Source of the DNA: Amoebophrya sp. A120
Taxonomy: Eukaryota > Sar > Dinophyceae > Syndiniales > Amoebophryaceae
Direction of reading: 5' to 3'
Length of the DNA: 64,000 bases
Assembly: GCA_905178155.1 (NCBI GenBank)
Contig: CAJINV010000005.1
Location: 5,731,754 to 5,795,753 of the forward strand
In this document: in pieces, positions 54,947-64,000 of the stretch
How positions within the stretch are numbered: the first letter of the stretch is position 1
Layout of the letters: each line of letters starts with the position of its first letter
Program-made: the position numbers and the translations under genes
Notes under the pieces: model-generated
Database searches by the model: none
What the model saw: the letters and a program-made list of their open reading frames with translations, nothing else
Told to the model about the DNA's origin: nothing

Positions 54947-55990
54947 TCAGGATAACTGGAGTTCCGTCGTGTCGTAGTCCACTTGTAGTTCTGCCTCGAT
55001 CGCCGATATCCTGTGCAAAAGTATCGCGCTCGTAGTAATTGCATTTATGCATTACAAATCTCTTTCTGAAGGCAAATCAGCATTACAAATTCAATTTGTA
55101 ATGCAGGGCTAAGATGTGTATGCAATTTATACTAGTACGACTACGATGCTTTTGCATTGCATAGCCCCGCGAAACTGCAGTTGAACCGGTGTAGCCCACA
55201 CTCCCTCGCCGGTCAACAACGACGTGGCGAGGAAAAGGGGCAGGAGGAATCGGCACACGAAAGTTTTCAGCGAAAAGTGAAGGGCGTGATCCCTGGAGAA
55301 AGTCGAAGGATTGTTCCACATCTTCTTGGTCAACATGCTGGTCGTGTTCATCCGCGACCGCAGGGAAAAAATGCCGGCGGACGGGTCAGAAAATTTGATG
55401 TTTGTCATGCTGGGCGACAGGAGCACGACCAGCAGGTGGAGGTCGTATCTTCCTTGTTCGATGTGATGTCCTGTCAGCACTCCTGTATTCCACGAAAAAA
55501 GTGTTACAGTTACACATTTGTTGTCAATTCAGCAAGAACACAAATTTCTCTGCATGAAATTATGCAGAAATCCTACGGGAAAACACTTAGGTCTCGAGGC
55601 TCCTATGTATATCCGGCATGACAGAACTTGCTTGTCCTGCAACACAATGTGTAACTGTAACACTTTTCTTTTGCGATATCCTGCCTCGTAGTGCTACTAA
55701 CTTCGTGTAGTTCCAGTTGCTGCTCCAGCGCCAGAAATCAATTGTTATTGTTCGTTCTTGTTCCGCTTCTAGAGTAGTAGAGCCCTGCTAGGGGACGAAT
55801 CTTTAATGTTTCCTTCGTTTCCTTCGACGAGAGCTTCCAACGCGGAAAACGTCGTGTCGAGAATGGAACGTAAACTGCCGTGTTCCCAGAAAGAGTCGTG
55901 ACGAAGCGGTGTAATATCTTTTTGCGAGCACCACTGCTTCTCTAGCTTGTGTGAAGCTCCTCTTCTTGTTCTATGCAGCTCTTCTACCAC
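54947..55990 (-). CDS. g16: small membrane-protein-like gene, 5' part uncertain
   Basis: The reliable part is 55693-55679, 55480-55164 and 55001-54947 (387 nt, in frame to a TGA at 54947). It reads GHHIEQGRYDLHLLVVLLSP, a Ser/Met/Asn-rich middle and a hydrophobic segment with FLLPLFLATSLL, then a polar tail. One or two membrane segments are plausible. The 5' end follows a TTAGTAG acceptor; an upstream open stretch at 55990-55780 (DITPLRHDSFWEHGSLRSI) may be an earlier exon. No family recognised. Confidence 0.5.
55007..55163. mobile_element. Introner element IE-b in g16
   Basis: Flanks GCCGA (55002-55006) and GCCCC (55164-55168) share three bases; 162 nt removed, frame kept. Confidence 0.85.
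55486..55678. mobile_element. Introner element IE-c in g16
   Basis: DR TCCTG at 55481-55485 and 55679-55683; 198 nt removed. TIR with AAGTGTTACAGTTACACA. Confidence 0.9.
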
Positions 55991-58267
55991 CGCTGCTGGC
56001 CGACGTAGCCGTAGGGCTGGTGCCGATAAGGGTTGTACAACGCGTACTACTTATGGCAACACGTCTAGGAGATTTTCCGTTGAGTCTCCGGTGAAGCTGG
56101 AGCGGGAGCTCGAACTCTGGTTTTCGCGGCTGTGATAAGAGTAGAGTTGGGCGAGGATGCTGACGTCGTCGTCGTGCTGTTCCTGCTAGGAACTTTTAGT
56201 TTACCTCGTCTGGGTGTATAATTTTTCAGAAAAAATAAATCAAAATCTACAAAAAATGGCAGTCAGAAGGTGCGTCCAGTCTACCAAGAGCAACAACGCG
56301 AAGCTCTAGAAAACAAAAAAAGGACGACACAATCGTGGGCAGAACGGTAGTGAACCGGTCGTGGTTTTGGGGATGCTTTTTTATAACTTTGTGATGTAGT
56401 ATACTAGCTCGGATGAAGTAGTTTTCTTGATGAACCACGACTGCGATGAAACAACTAGTTTCTCGTTCTGCCTGTTGGCGTTCGTAGTCTAGCCACCATT
56501 TGTGCTCCTTTCTTCTTGCAAATCAAACAACGGAAACCTGATAGTCGGAACCGCTGAAGAACCATGTCGAACTGGGAGCGCTTCTGATCAAGTGGTAATG
56601 ATCTACAATTCAAGAAGACCTACTCGAGGTGGATCCAGTCAAGAGGAACATACGTTGCTTGCGCGCTACTACAGAGCAAGTTGCACCCGAAGGGGTGGAA
56701 TAACAGGCGGCGGAGAAGAAGAAGAAATCGAAGAAGACGGGTGCTGGTGTATTTGGTGATGTTGGTTTACTCGTTTTTGGTGATTGCAGGACGCAACGGA
56801 TGTTGTTAGGAAGATGTCATTGTCACACTAGTAGTGGCAAATCGCAATAGGATCTTTGGGAAAATCTTTGTTTTTTCACACACAGGATCTCCTGAGGAGG
56901 TACAATCACAGATACAGATCGGATCCAGACCCTCACTACGACCACCTCCTCGTCCAAGCAACTGCAACAGATATAATAATTGCAGTGGAGGGTGATGTGA
57001 TCTTCATGATCAAAATCAAAGAGGCCGCAGACACGAGCGTACCAGATCCTCATGTGTGTGGATCCAAGGGCAAGGGCAGAGACCTCCAATACTGCCCCGC
57101 GTACTTACTGGAGAAAAATGGGACGAGATCGACCTGCTCGAATGGGAACAGAGAACGAACACCTCAGCCGCCTCAATAGTCGGCTGCGAAAAGAAATAAA
57201 CCTCGCAGACGTCGAGGGGTTCAATACAATATCCATGCGAGTGTCCCGGAGAAGTAAGTATCTGATCGGATTCATCTTAGCAACCGGAAACGAGAATTGC
57301 ACGTCTGCGATTGTTAGATAAGATCAGCAAAATAAACCTTTTTCCATCTCGCAATGTCTCCGAGGTGTGCTGCATACAAAAACAGGAGAGCGACACGGCG
57401 TCAAATTAGAATTTCGACACAACTGAAGCCCGCAAACATAAACATTGAAAACAAAGAATCTACCAGAGGAGACACTTATTTACTTCGTTTTACTACTAGA
57501 AATTCGGTTGTATCTACTTCTGTTCTTAATCTTATCCTATTCCTAGTTGTATACCCTTATCGTTTTTCTTTTTTTTTTTTTGAGCTTCTCTTTCACTGAA
57601 TGTGTAGGTGACGCGTTCTAGTCATCGATACTTGTGCGTTTACAAGATAGAAATAGTTGCAAATAATGGAAACATCATACATCACGAGGAAACAGAGACG
57701 GTCAAAAGCCGAACATATGTGGTTCTTATGGACCACGCCATACACTTGGCTTTTATCCTTTCTTATTCTTCAGTAAATGTAAATCACATATAATAATTCG
57801 TGAATCACTTGCAAAAACTGCGAACTGCAGAAACACCGGAAACTTCAGCCGTGACAACCTCCTAATGCCGGAATCGGCTGGCAAAACTTTGGCAATGATT
57901 TATCTTCGAGTTTTTTCATCGCCGCGACTCCTGGTAAAGTATTTTTTGGGGTTTGCGGTTACGGTTTATCATTGTCTTCCCCCTAATTATCAATCCACAT
58001 GCAAATGCATCTTCCATCGCCATCATGATCATGCCTGAGCAGGTATGGAGGAGTGAGAAGCTTCAAAAGAGACACAAGCAAGAAAACACGGAACACGCCC
58101 TCGAGACAAACGATACTGTTACTGAGTGCCTTCGTCTGGTTACTTGCGCAACTCGTTGTGCGTGACCGGGACGAACGCAAAAAAATAAAAAAAAATAAGT
58201 AAAAAATCCTGCTCGAAGATTGGAGCTGAAGGAAGTTTTTTTGTACCTGATGATCTCGTGGTACGGC
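55991..58267. other. About 2.3 kb without a resolved gene
   Basis: Protein-like but unconnected pieces occur on the + strand (56502-56759, Glu-rich end; 57052-57321, RLRKEINLADVEGFNTISM). As the neighbourhood is all - strand I do not call them. No IE. Confidence 0.3.
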
Positions 58268-59011
58268 TCACAAGTTTTGCACAGAAGCTTCACCTTCTGC
58301 TTCTTTGGCTGGTCCCGCCGAACTGCTCGTCTTAGCTGCAGGGTCATGGGAAGAAAGAACTGTCTTCGTCTCAGGTTTTTGTGCACTGGACTGAAGTTCC
58401 CTCTTGCGATGATTTTTCGTGATGCTAGCTCGACATGCAAGAAAAAAACAAATCAGATGGCTTTTGATCGTGTGCTCTTCTCATGATCTTTGATATTGAC
58501 GCGTCGCGTATCATCTTCCATGTCCGTCTGAGCTGCTGAATGAATGTCCAAAAGATCTTGCACGAAGACAGCTTTCCTGGCGATAGTTGTACCCTGGGTC
58601 GTTCGCACAATCCACGGTCGGCGTGTACCCGTGCTTCATGTCCGCCGAGGCGTTGTCCGGACCCGCAGCGCCGTCGTGCGATTGGCATGTGATCATGTCA
58701 TTTTTATGCTTCTCGTTGTATTCCCTGACCAAACCCTTGCACAGAAACTTGCACCTCTCGCCGCCATCGCATCCTCCGAAGTCTTTTTTGATCGGGGTGG
58801 GAGGGTTTTCTCCCTGGTAGCATTCGTGTGACGCGTCGTTACCGGGCGTAATCGTGCCCAGTTTCTGCATTTCGACTTCCAGCTTCTGCTGCTGGATTTG
58901 CGTCCGCGTCTCCACTTTGCGGCCCATCACCACAACGTCAACACCACCCGGGCTGGTCGCACAGGCCACACCCAGAAGAAAGGCAATACGTGGCCTGGCG
59001 ACGCGCATCAT
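58268..59011 (-). CDS. g17: secreted Cys-rich protein, at least two exons
   Basis: ATG at 59011 (or 59008), followed by a signal-peptide-like stretch (RIAFLLGVACATSPGG) and a polar Cys-containing region (HECYQGENPP, CDGGERCKFLCKG, VDCANDPGYNYRQESC). The first exon ends near 58550. A second coding-like stretch, preceded by an AAG acceptor at about 58403, reads QSSAQKPETKTVLSSHD and stops at 58268. The intron between them was not fixed. Six or more Cys suggest disulphides in an extracellular domain. Family unknown. Confidence 0.5.
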
Positions 59012-59843
59012 GCCGTACAGAATGTTTGTCTTACTTATTTATTTCAAGAAATTATTAATAAAATCAAGTGTTGAATAGGTACATACACAGGGGACACTTA
59101 AGAACAGAGATGCAATATGTATCATGCACTCTGTCCGCGATGGGGTAATTCGCGTCCTGTGATCATGAGCGAGTATTCATAGACGGAAATCAAAGTTACC
59201 TTTATAGATAATTCAAAATGCTGATCTTTGTCTTTCTTCAAGTCCTCAGGAGGTGTCAAACCAGACCGACCACGACCAGATGAGAAATCGCGAATCAATA
59301 TACGACGTTGACCGACAAGAAGTAGGCTGTGGCTCATCTCCACTCTTGATGCTCACCAAATCGACCGAATCTAATTTTTGCCACACGAGAAAAAATAACC
59401 ACGCAAGCGGTGATTACGAGCATGACAGAAATCATCCAGCAAGAGATCAATGAACCGAACCTAACCAACACGGGGACCACCGATGTTGAGAAAAGTAAAA
59501 ATCAACTCGCTTTGTTGATGTTCCACGACCGACCATGCACGACTTTTAACTTTGCAGCTTCAAGGAGCAACCGAAATAATGGTCATGAAGCACTACCGAC
59601 ACACAGTTCATCTTCAATCAACATTCTGCCACCACAGTCACAGACACAGTCACAGGTTCCGTGCGCGACGGGACTAAAAGTTGATGTGTCTATCCACGCC
59701 CATTACTGTGTCCAACAGAGACAGCTTGTACAGGTTGCGACTTTATTCGGTGTTTAGAATTTGAATTTCATCTCTGACGGGCAAGGAAAACGAAACTTCA
59801 AGACGATACATACTATGTGTCACACAGGCCGACGGGTGCGAGT

Positions 59844-60026
59844 CTACTGAGCCAAACGTCTTCCTCCTCGAAACATTTCCTCTGGCCCTGGACAAAGTCG
59901 TGCAGCTTGTTGCAGCAAGCGTATGACCACCTCCACAACGTTCTCGTAGTTCCAGTTTGGGTAATATTGCAAGAAGACGCTGCTTGCTTCGTCGTCGTCC
60001 CAATTGAACGAAGAAGGAGCTGCTCG
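59844..60026 (-). CDS. g18: terminal exon of an unidentified gene
   Basis: After an acceptor-like ATTACCATTAG the - strand reads FNWDDDEASSVFLQYYPNW, then NVVEVVIRLLQQAARLCPG and a stop at 59844. It is strongly protein-like, but upstream exons are not identified. Confidence 0.4.
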   Translation of the reverse strand, partial: RAAPSSFNWDDDEASSVFLQYYPNWNYENVVEVVIRLLQQAARLCPGPEEMFRGGRRLAQ

Positions 60027-60557
60027 AGGTCGCTTCTAATGGTAATGGTAACTGTTTCCGCCAGTCTGGCACTGGCAAATAAAGTTTATCGCTTTGCTAG
60101 CTCGCATTGATTAGCTTTTCTCAAATTGAAATTGAAATTTGTCAACATTATTATACATTGACGAGGACGAAGATGTGTGAGTGTGATAGCGATGCCTACA
60201 TTAATAGCCTGACTTTTCTCATAAAGTTGAAACTTCAACAACATCAATGCTGGCTGAGTACTATCATGAAATTGAAACATAAGCTGTGCGTAAAATGAAA
60301 AAGAGAAAAACGCGGATAATCACAAAAAGCTAAAACTAACTAAATCGATAAATTGTCAGAGTGAAACCACGAACATGGGATGCGACCAAACTCAACTACT
60401 GTAATTATAGCAAAGTCCCGAAATGAAAAGCTTCAACTTCTCCGAATTAAACATGAGGTTTTTCTGCCCTGTAGGACTAGACATTGTGGTGGAGTGTGGA
60501 TTTGTTGTATTTGGAAAGCACCGGATTGCTTCCATTTTCTCGTTCATTTTTGACATG

Positions 60558-60792
60558 TATGACGGGGCACAACTCCCGCCCTTCGTCCCCTTGATTTGTC
60601 ATGCAAAACCCCATAGTCCAGTCACTCCCCCCTTGCTGCACTGTTTGCACGACAGATTCCGGAAGCCGGAACGGCACTGCATCGGGCACATTAGTTTGTC
60701 ATGCATAGGCTCCACGTGCGCAGCTGGTGTTCGTATTGCTGTTCATGCCAAATACAAATGAGAGCGAGGGAGGACAGTTGTGCACTCTCATA
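60558..60792. mobile_element. Introner element IE-e
   Basis: DR ACATG at 60553-60557 and 60793-60797; 240 nt removed. TIR with GAGTGCACAACTGTCC, related to the g8 copy. The host exon is probably a 3' continuation of g19 or a separate small gene; several frames are possible. Confidence 0.85.
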
Positions 60793-60890
60793 ACATGCAG
60801 ACGCCGCGCGTGGTGTCTGTTTAACACGTAGTACAGCATGAGGAACTGCTATGCTATGCAAAATCGCGGCCATCTTCAACACCTACCTGG

Positions 60891-62809
60891 TCATGCACAT
60901 GACGCATAAAAAATTCTAGCTGTCGTGTCATTCTGATTGATTCTGGCATGACAAACTTTCGTAGATGGGCACGATTTCGACAATTTTTCAGAGGATAAAA
61001 ACAACAGCACCGCAGCGGTCGCAGTATGGGTGGCCGTATGAAGTGCAAGTATCGTTCTGGGTCTGGTAAGAACCACCTTGTTATGCTGGAGTGTGGATAA
61101 GTACTTTCTTAAATTGTTGTTGTTTCAAGTGAAGTCGTGCGTCCACCCGCACACCAGATTACAGCCAGCGTTGTCTTGCATGACGAAGAATTCAGCGCTG
61201 CCTCCCGGTCCACCGCACGCAATGCAGAGTAGATTTTTTTCTGGGACAAGCACAAGTGCAACAAGAGGACACGCAATAGAAACAACACTTTTCCAGACCC
61301 AGATTACAATTAGTTGCAACGCATAGACGAGCTGCTCCCCGAGGAATTTTCGTTGCTGCCCGTATAATTGCCGATCATTTCCGAACAGTACTTCCGGCAT
61401 TGTGGCCGCAAAATAGCTGAACCCGACGAAAACCAAAATTCCGACTGCGACCGCGGTTTTGTTGCACAGAGAGAACACCAGGATAGTTGTCGTACAAGTT
61501 GTGGAAAAACTACTTTCATCGTCGTGGTTCTTCATCAACGCCGAACCCGAAGAGTGTTTGTAGTCCAGCACCTTGCAGCTGTTGCAAAAGAAGTTCTTCT
61601 GTCGTGCGATAAGCTGCGTCTCTTCCTCCTCCTCCTCCCTCGTCCCGTGCGGCTCGCGACAGCTGCGACTGTTCGAGGCGAACAACGACGTTCTTGATCT
61701 ACTGGAAGTACTACAACTGGAGCTGCACCCCTTCACGGCCGCAACCAGACCACAGAAAAAGATGATGATCAACAGCAAGCACCCGATATCGTAAAGAAAA
61801 AGGCGTTTCACTGTGATGATGTATCTATTATTTGCACGTTTGTTCGCATCACAAGTTTTTCATTCTGCATGTGTAGAAGCAAGACAAACACTTCCTCCGC
61901 GTTGCCTCCTGTGCCTCGTGAAACAGTTTTTTTCTTGCGATACGCGATGGCGTCGCTGTACAACATCCCCGCCGGGAGCATCGCGTATGATACGGAACAA
62001 CTCGCCTGTCGATCTCCAGCTCGTCCTGGTTGTTCTTGTTTGGTATTCTACCACGCAATATCCAGGGCCCCTTGTACTACTTGGAAGACTTGCATGACAA
62101 GCTGCAACGGTACTCGAAGAAATAAGCGCACTACCGTAGTTGGGTCGGGGTATAAATTCGTCATGCAGTATAGGCTGCTTTGTTTGTTTGTTCTAATGCT
62201 GCTCCACCTGCCATGCAAACGCTCTAAATCTACAGGATTAGAACTAGTTGTCCACTATCATACCACGCGCGGGCCAAACGGAGAGGAGGCCTGCTGTTCG
62301 TCGTCGGAGCTTGAGGAGGAGCCAGTCGCTACCAAAAACCGTGAAAAGACCGCGAGGAATTTGGAAGCGAAGCCGAGCATCAACGTCTGCTGTGCCACCT
62401 GATCTTCGGCTGATGAGGAACTCGTGCTGGCGGGTAACACCACAGAGGGACGACGACCTCCAGGGTGATGATCACCAACCTGTTGATGGGACGACGAAAG
62501 CGGCGTGATAGTGATAGACCTAGTAGAATTTTCCCTCGTCCACGTCCCACTCTGTTCGCCCGACGACGCCACTTTAATCGCAGGAGACGTCGATAGCCGC
62601 CCAGCATGGGGATCAACACCCGCCATGATTTCCAGGTCGTTAAACCAGCTTGTCATGGTGGAGGGAGCAGTCCTTTCGCTGGTGTCCAAATCCGTTTCGC
62701 TGGTGAGCAGATGATCGTCCCGTGGAGGTACTATCCCGCGTGAAATGGCAGCTACGATCACCCATGCATAATTACAACTCATCACACAAATAACTACTAC
62801 ATAGTACAT
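60891..62809 (-). CDS. g19: membrane protein of about 415 aa, mixed intron types
   Basis: ATG at 62809 with a signal-peptide-like start (VVVICVMSCNYAWVIVAAIS). Exons 62809-62264, 62047-61943, 61781-61326 and 61031-60891 total 1248 nt in one frame. Intron 1 (62263-62048) is GT-AG, intron 2 an IE-c, intron 3 an IE-a. Hydrophobic segments: LLLIIIFFCGLVAAV formed exactly at the exon 2/3 junction, VAVGILVFVGFSYFAA, and a short AAVLLFL. The lumenal part is Ser/Glu-rich with several Cys. Intron 3 has a poor DR. Removing only the element (289 nt) would instead lead to a CAG|GTAGGT donor at about 60892 and an end near 60544, so the C-terminus is open to revision. Confidence 0.6.
61037..61325. mobile_element. 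Introner element IE-a in g19
   Basis: TIR core TTCTGGGTCTGG present at both ends, but the flanks (GGCCG and GACGA) hardly match. An old or altered copy. Confidence 0.8.
61787..61942. mobile_element. Introner element IE-c in g19
   Basis: Flanks CCCGA (61782-61786) and CGCGA (61943-61947); 161 nt removed; frame kept. Confidence 0.83.
62048..62263 (-). other. GT-AG intron of g19
   Basis: Donor GTG|GTATGATAG and acceptor GCGTGGTAG on the - strand. The 6-base repeat CCACGC stands at both borders, as in IEs, yet the TIRs are not recognisable. It may be an IE that has evolved to GT-AG splicing. Confidence 0.6.
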
Positions 62810-62845
62810 ACAGAATAAAAAGTGCAGGTAGTACTAGTACTAGTA

Positions 62846-63955
62846 CTAGGCACTGTACAACGTAACTAGGATGTTTCGCAACATCGTCACAAATTGATGT
62901 TCTTGATACAGGGTGATGGTGCTGCTTTGAAATAGCATATCAGCTGCGTCGATCATCGGAGAGGTATTTTCTGATGGCTGCGCAAGCGCTAGCGCGTGAT
63001 CCTTCTCATCGTCCTTGTAGCCCTCGGTGTAGTCCGTGTGTCGTCCTGCGAAGAGATCATTTGAGATGCAATTACTTTTCATCACAACAATGAAACATAA
63101 TCGACTTCCTTAACGAAGAAGACAGACGCTGCGTGGTGGCTAGGGAGAAAAAAAGTGCGAGCATGCCGATGCCCCCATCTTGTGGTGTGCGAGTTGCTGT
63201 AGCCAAGAGTGACTTGCGTTGTTAAGATTTGAATGCATTTGCCGAAGCAATAAAATACCTGGGGAAATGATCGCCGGGGGCTGAGGCATGACGGTCCTGT
63301 CGTGACGCTCAGCATCATCTAATTCATTCTCCTGTTTGACTGGAATCCCATCCTCCTGCTTAATACGGAGTTTGGTGCTCTCCCGCAGCTTTCTGGGCCT
63401 CGTGGAGATGTGTGTTATTTGTTCCCTCTGCCGGCGTCCTGGCGAAGTAGGAATTGTGCCAGCTACCTTCTTCACCTGGTGTTGTTCCATTGACTCGTAC
63501 TTGCGACTCAAGCGGTGATCGTCGTCCCCGCGGCTGTTCTCGTTTTTCTCATTTTTAGTTGCAGGAGGACTATTCTCTGCCGCGGTAGAGCGCTGTTCTG
63601 CCGGCGAACCTCCCTCGTGGACGTGTTGGTTGGCTGGGGCCAGGGACGTCCCCAAAGATGTTGTAGAAGTTGCTGACGAATCAAGCAGCTCCCCGGCACT
63701 GGAGATCTTCTCCTTCTGCTGGATCTCGGCAGTGGTGGATGTACTGTTGCTGCTCTTATTTTCCTCCAGAAGTGACGATGACGCTTGCACTACTTGATGA
63801 AGATCATGCTCCAGCAGGTCGACGTCGTTTTCGTCCGAAAGTGCGGTGAGCTGTCCTTGCCCGCCTGCGGTTACTTGTTGGTCTGGAGCCCGATCGTCAA
63901 AGGCGAAGAAAGAAGTGCTGGCCCTGTCACGATCACCTCCAAGCGCATGGGGGCG
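62846..63955 (-). CDS. g20: disordered acidic/basic protein with SUMO-type motifs
   Basis: The frame is open from 63955 (a stop lies just upstream; the true start is probably in an earlier exon towards or beyond the window edge) to 63259. A GT-AG intron follows (63258-63140, 119 nt; donor CCCCAG|GTATTT, acceptor TTTTTTTCTCCCTAG). Exon 63139-63072 then closes with TAA; the two exons sum to 765 nt. The protein is Ser/Glu/Gln/Lys-rich and lacks hydrophobic segments. IKQE and VKQE in close succession fit the SUMO acceptor consensus (hydrophobic-K-x-E). A further coding-like stretch at 63045-62846 (TDYTEGYKDDEKDHALALAQ), after a CTTCGCAG acceptor, may be the real 3' end through one more short intron. 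A nuclear regulatory role is inference. Confidence 0.5.
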
Positions 63956-64000
63956 TCAGGCTTCGAATCTTCGGCAAAGTTGAACTGCTCTGCGATGCAT

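Noticed and set aside
59410-59757. A + strand 115-codon frame with Ser/Gln-rich translation
   Set aside because: It opposes the - strand cluster, has no matching neighbour exon and no family match. Possible but unsupported.

Overview
The window looks like nuclear DNA of a eukaryotic protist. My best guess is a syndinean dinoflagellate of the Amoebophrya type. This rests on two things I can see. First, all well-supported genes from about 4 to 34.5 kb run on the + strand and all from about 36 to 64 kb run on the - strand, i.e. two convergent unidirectional clusters. Second, the genes are riddled with short repetitive non-GT-AG introns that carry terminal inverted rep­eats (TIRs), matching the published description of 'introner elements' in Amoebophrya genomes. 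The species assignment is inference. I saw no rRNA, tRNA or CRISPR array.

Introner elements (IE). I find 40. Each starts with TA(T) and ends with (A)TA, has a TIR of about 20-40 bp, and is usually flanked by a 5-base direct repeat (DR) of exon sequence. Removing the element plus one DR copy restores the reading frame in every gene where both flanking exons can be read with confidence. By TIR sequence they fall into about ten families, named here IE-a (core GTCTGGGTCTGG), IE-b (GCAAAAGTATCG), IE-c (AAAAACTGT...TCTTGCATA), IE-d (TATGGAAGCGTCAG), IE-e (GTGCACAACTCCC), IE-f (TATCCTGAGTA), IE-g (TATCCAGGA...ACCCAT), IE-h (ACAGTGAAAA...CCCCCACCCC), IE-i (TATGGCGCTCTCAA), IE-j (GTTAACGTC-like). All families share internal copies of TTTGTCATGC / GCATGACAAA. 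Exon ends are quoted as if the upstream DR copy is kept.

Layout. 0-3.6 kb: GC-rich, no gene recognised, minisatellite. 4-11.4 kb: g1 and g2, low-complexity proteins with IE introns. 11.4-16.2 kb: mostly empty, with one possible small - strand gene (g3). 16.2-21.6 kb: three genes without IEs, namely an RRP46-like exosome subunit (g4), a truncated tyrosine recombinase between direct repeats (g5), and a single-pass membrane protein with an ADP-ribosyltransferase-like domain (g6). 21.8-29 kb: g7 (unresolved) and g8, a RING protein whose RING is split by a very long insertion. 29.6-34.5 kb: tandem paralogues g9 (three IEs) and g10 (none). 34.5-37.6 kb: convergent switch with AT-rich and GC-minisatellite DNA. 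37.6-48.8 kb: g12 (15 exons, 1038 aa, unknown) and g13 (AlkB-type dioxygenase). 48.8-52.2 kb: no gene. 52.2-64 kb: small - strand genes g14-g20 mixing short GT-AG introns with IE introns.

The genes show no common pathway. What unites the window is the intron biology.
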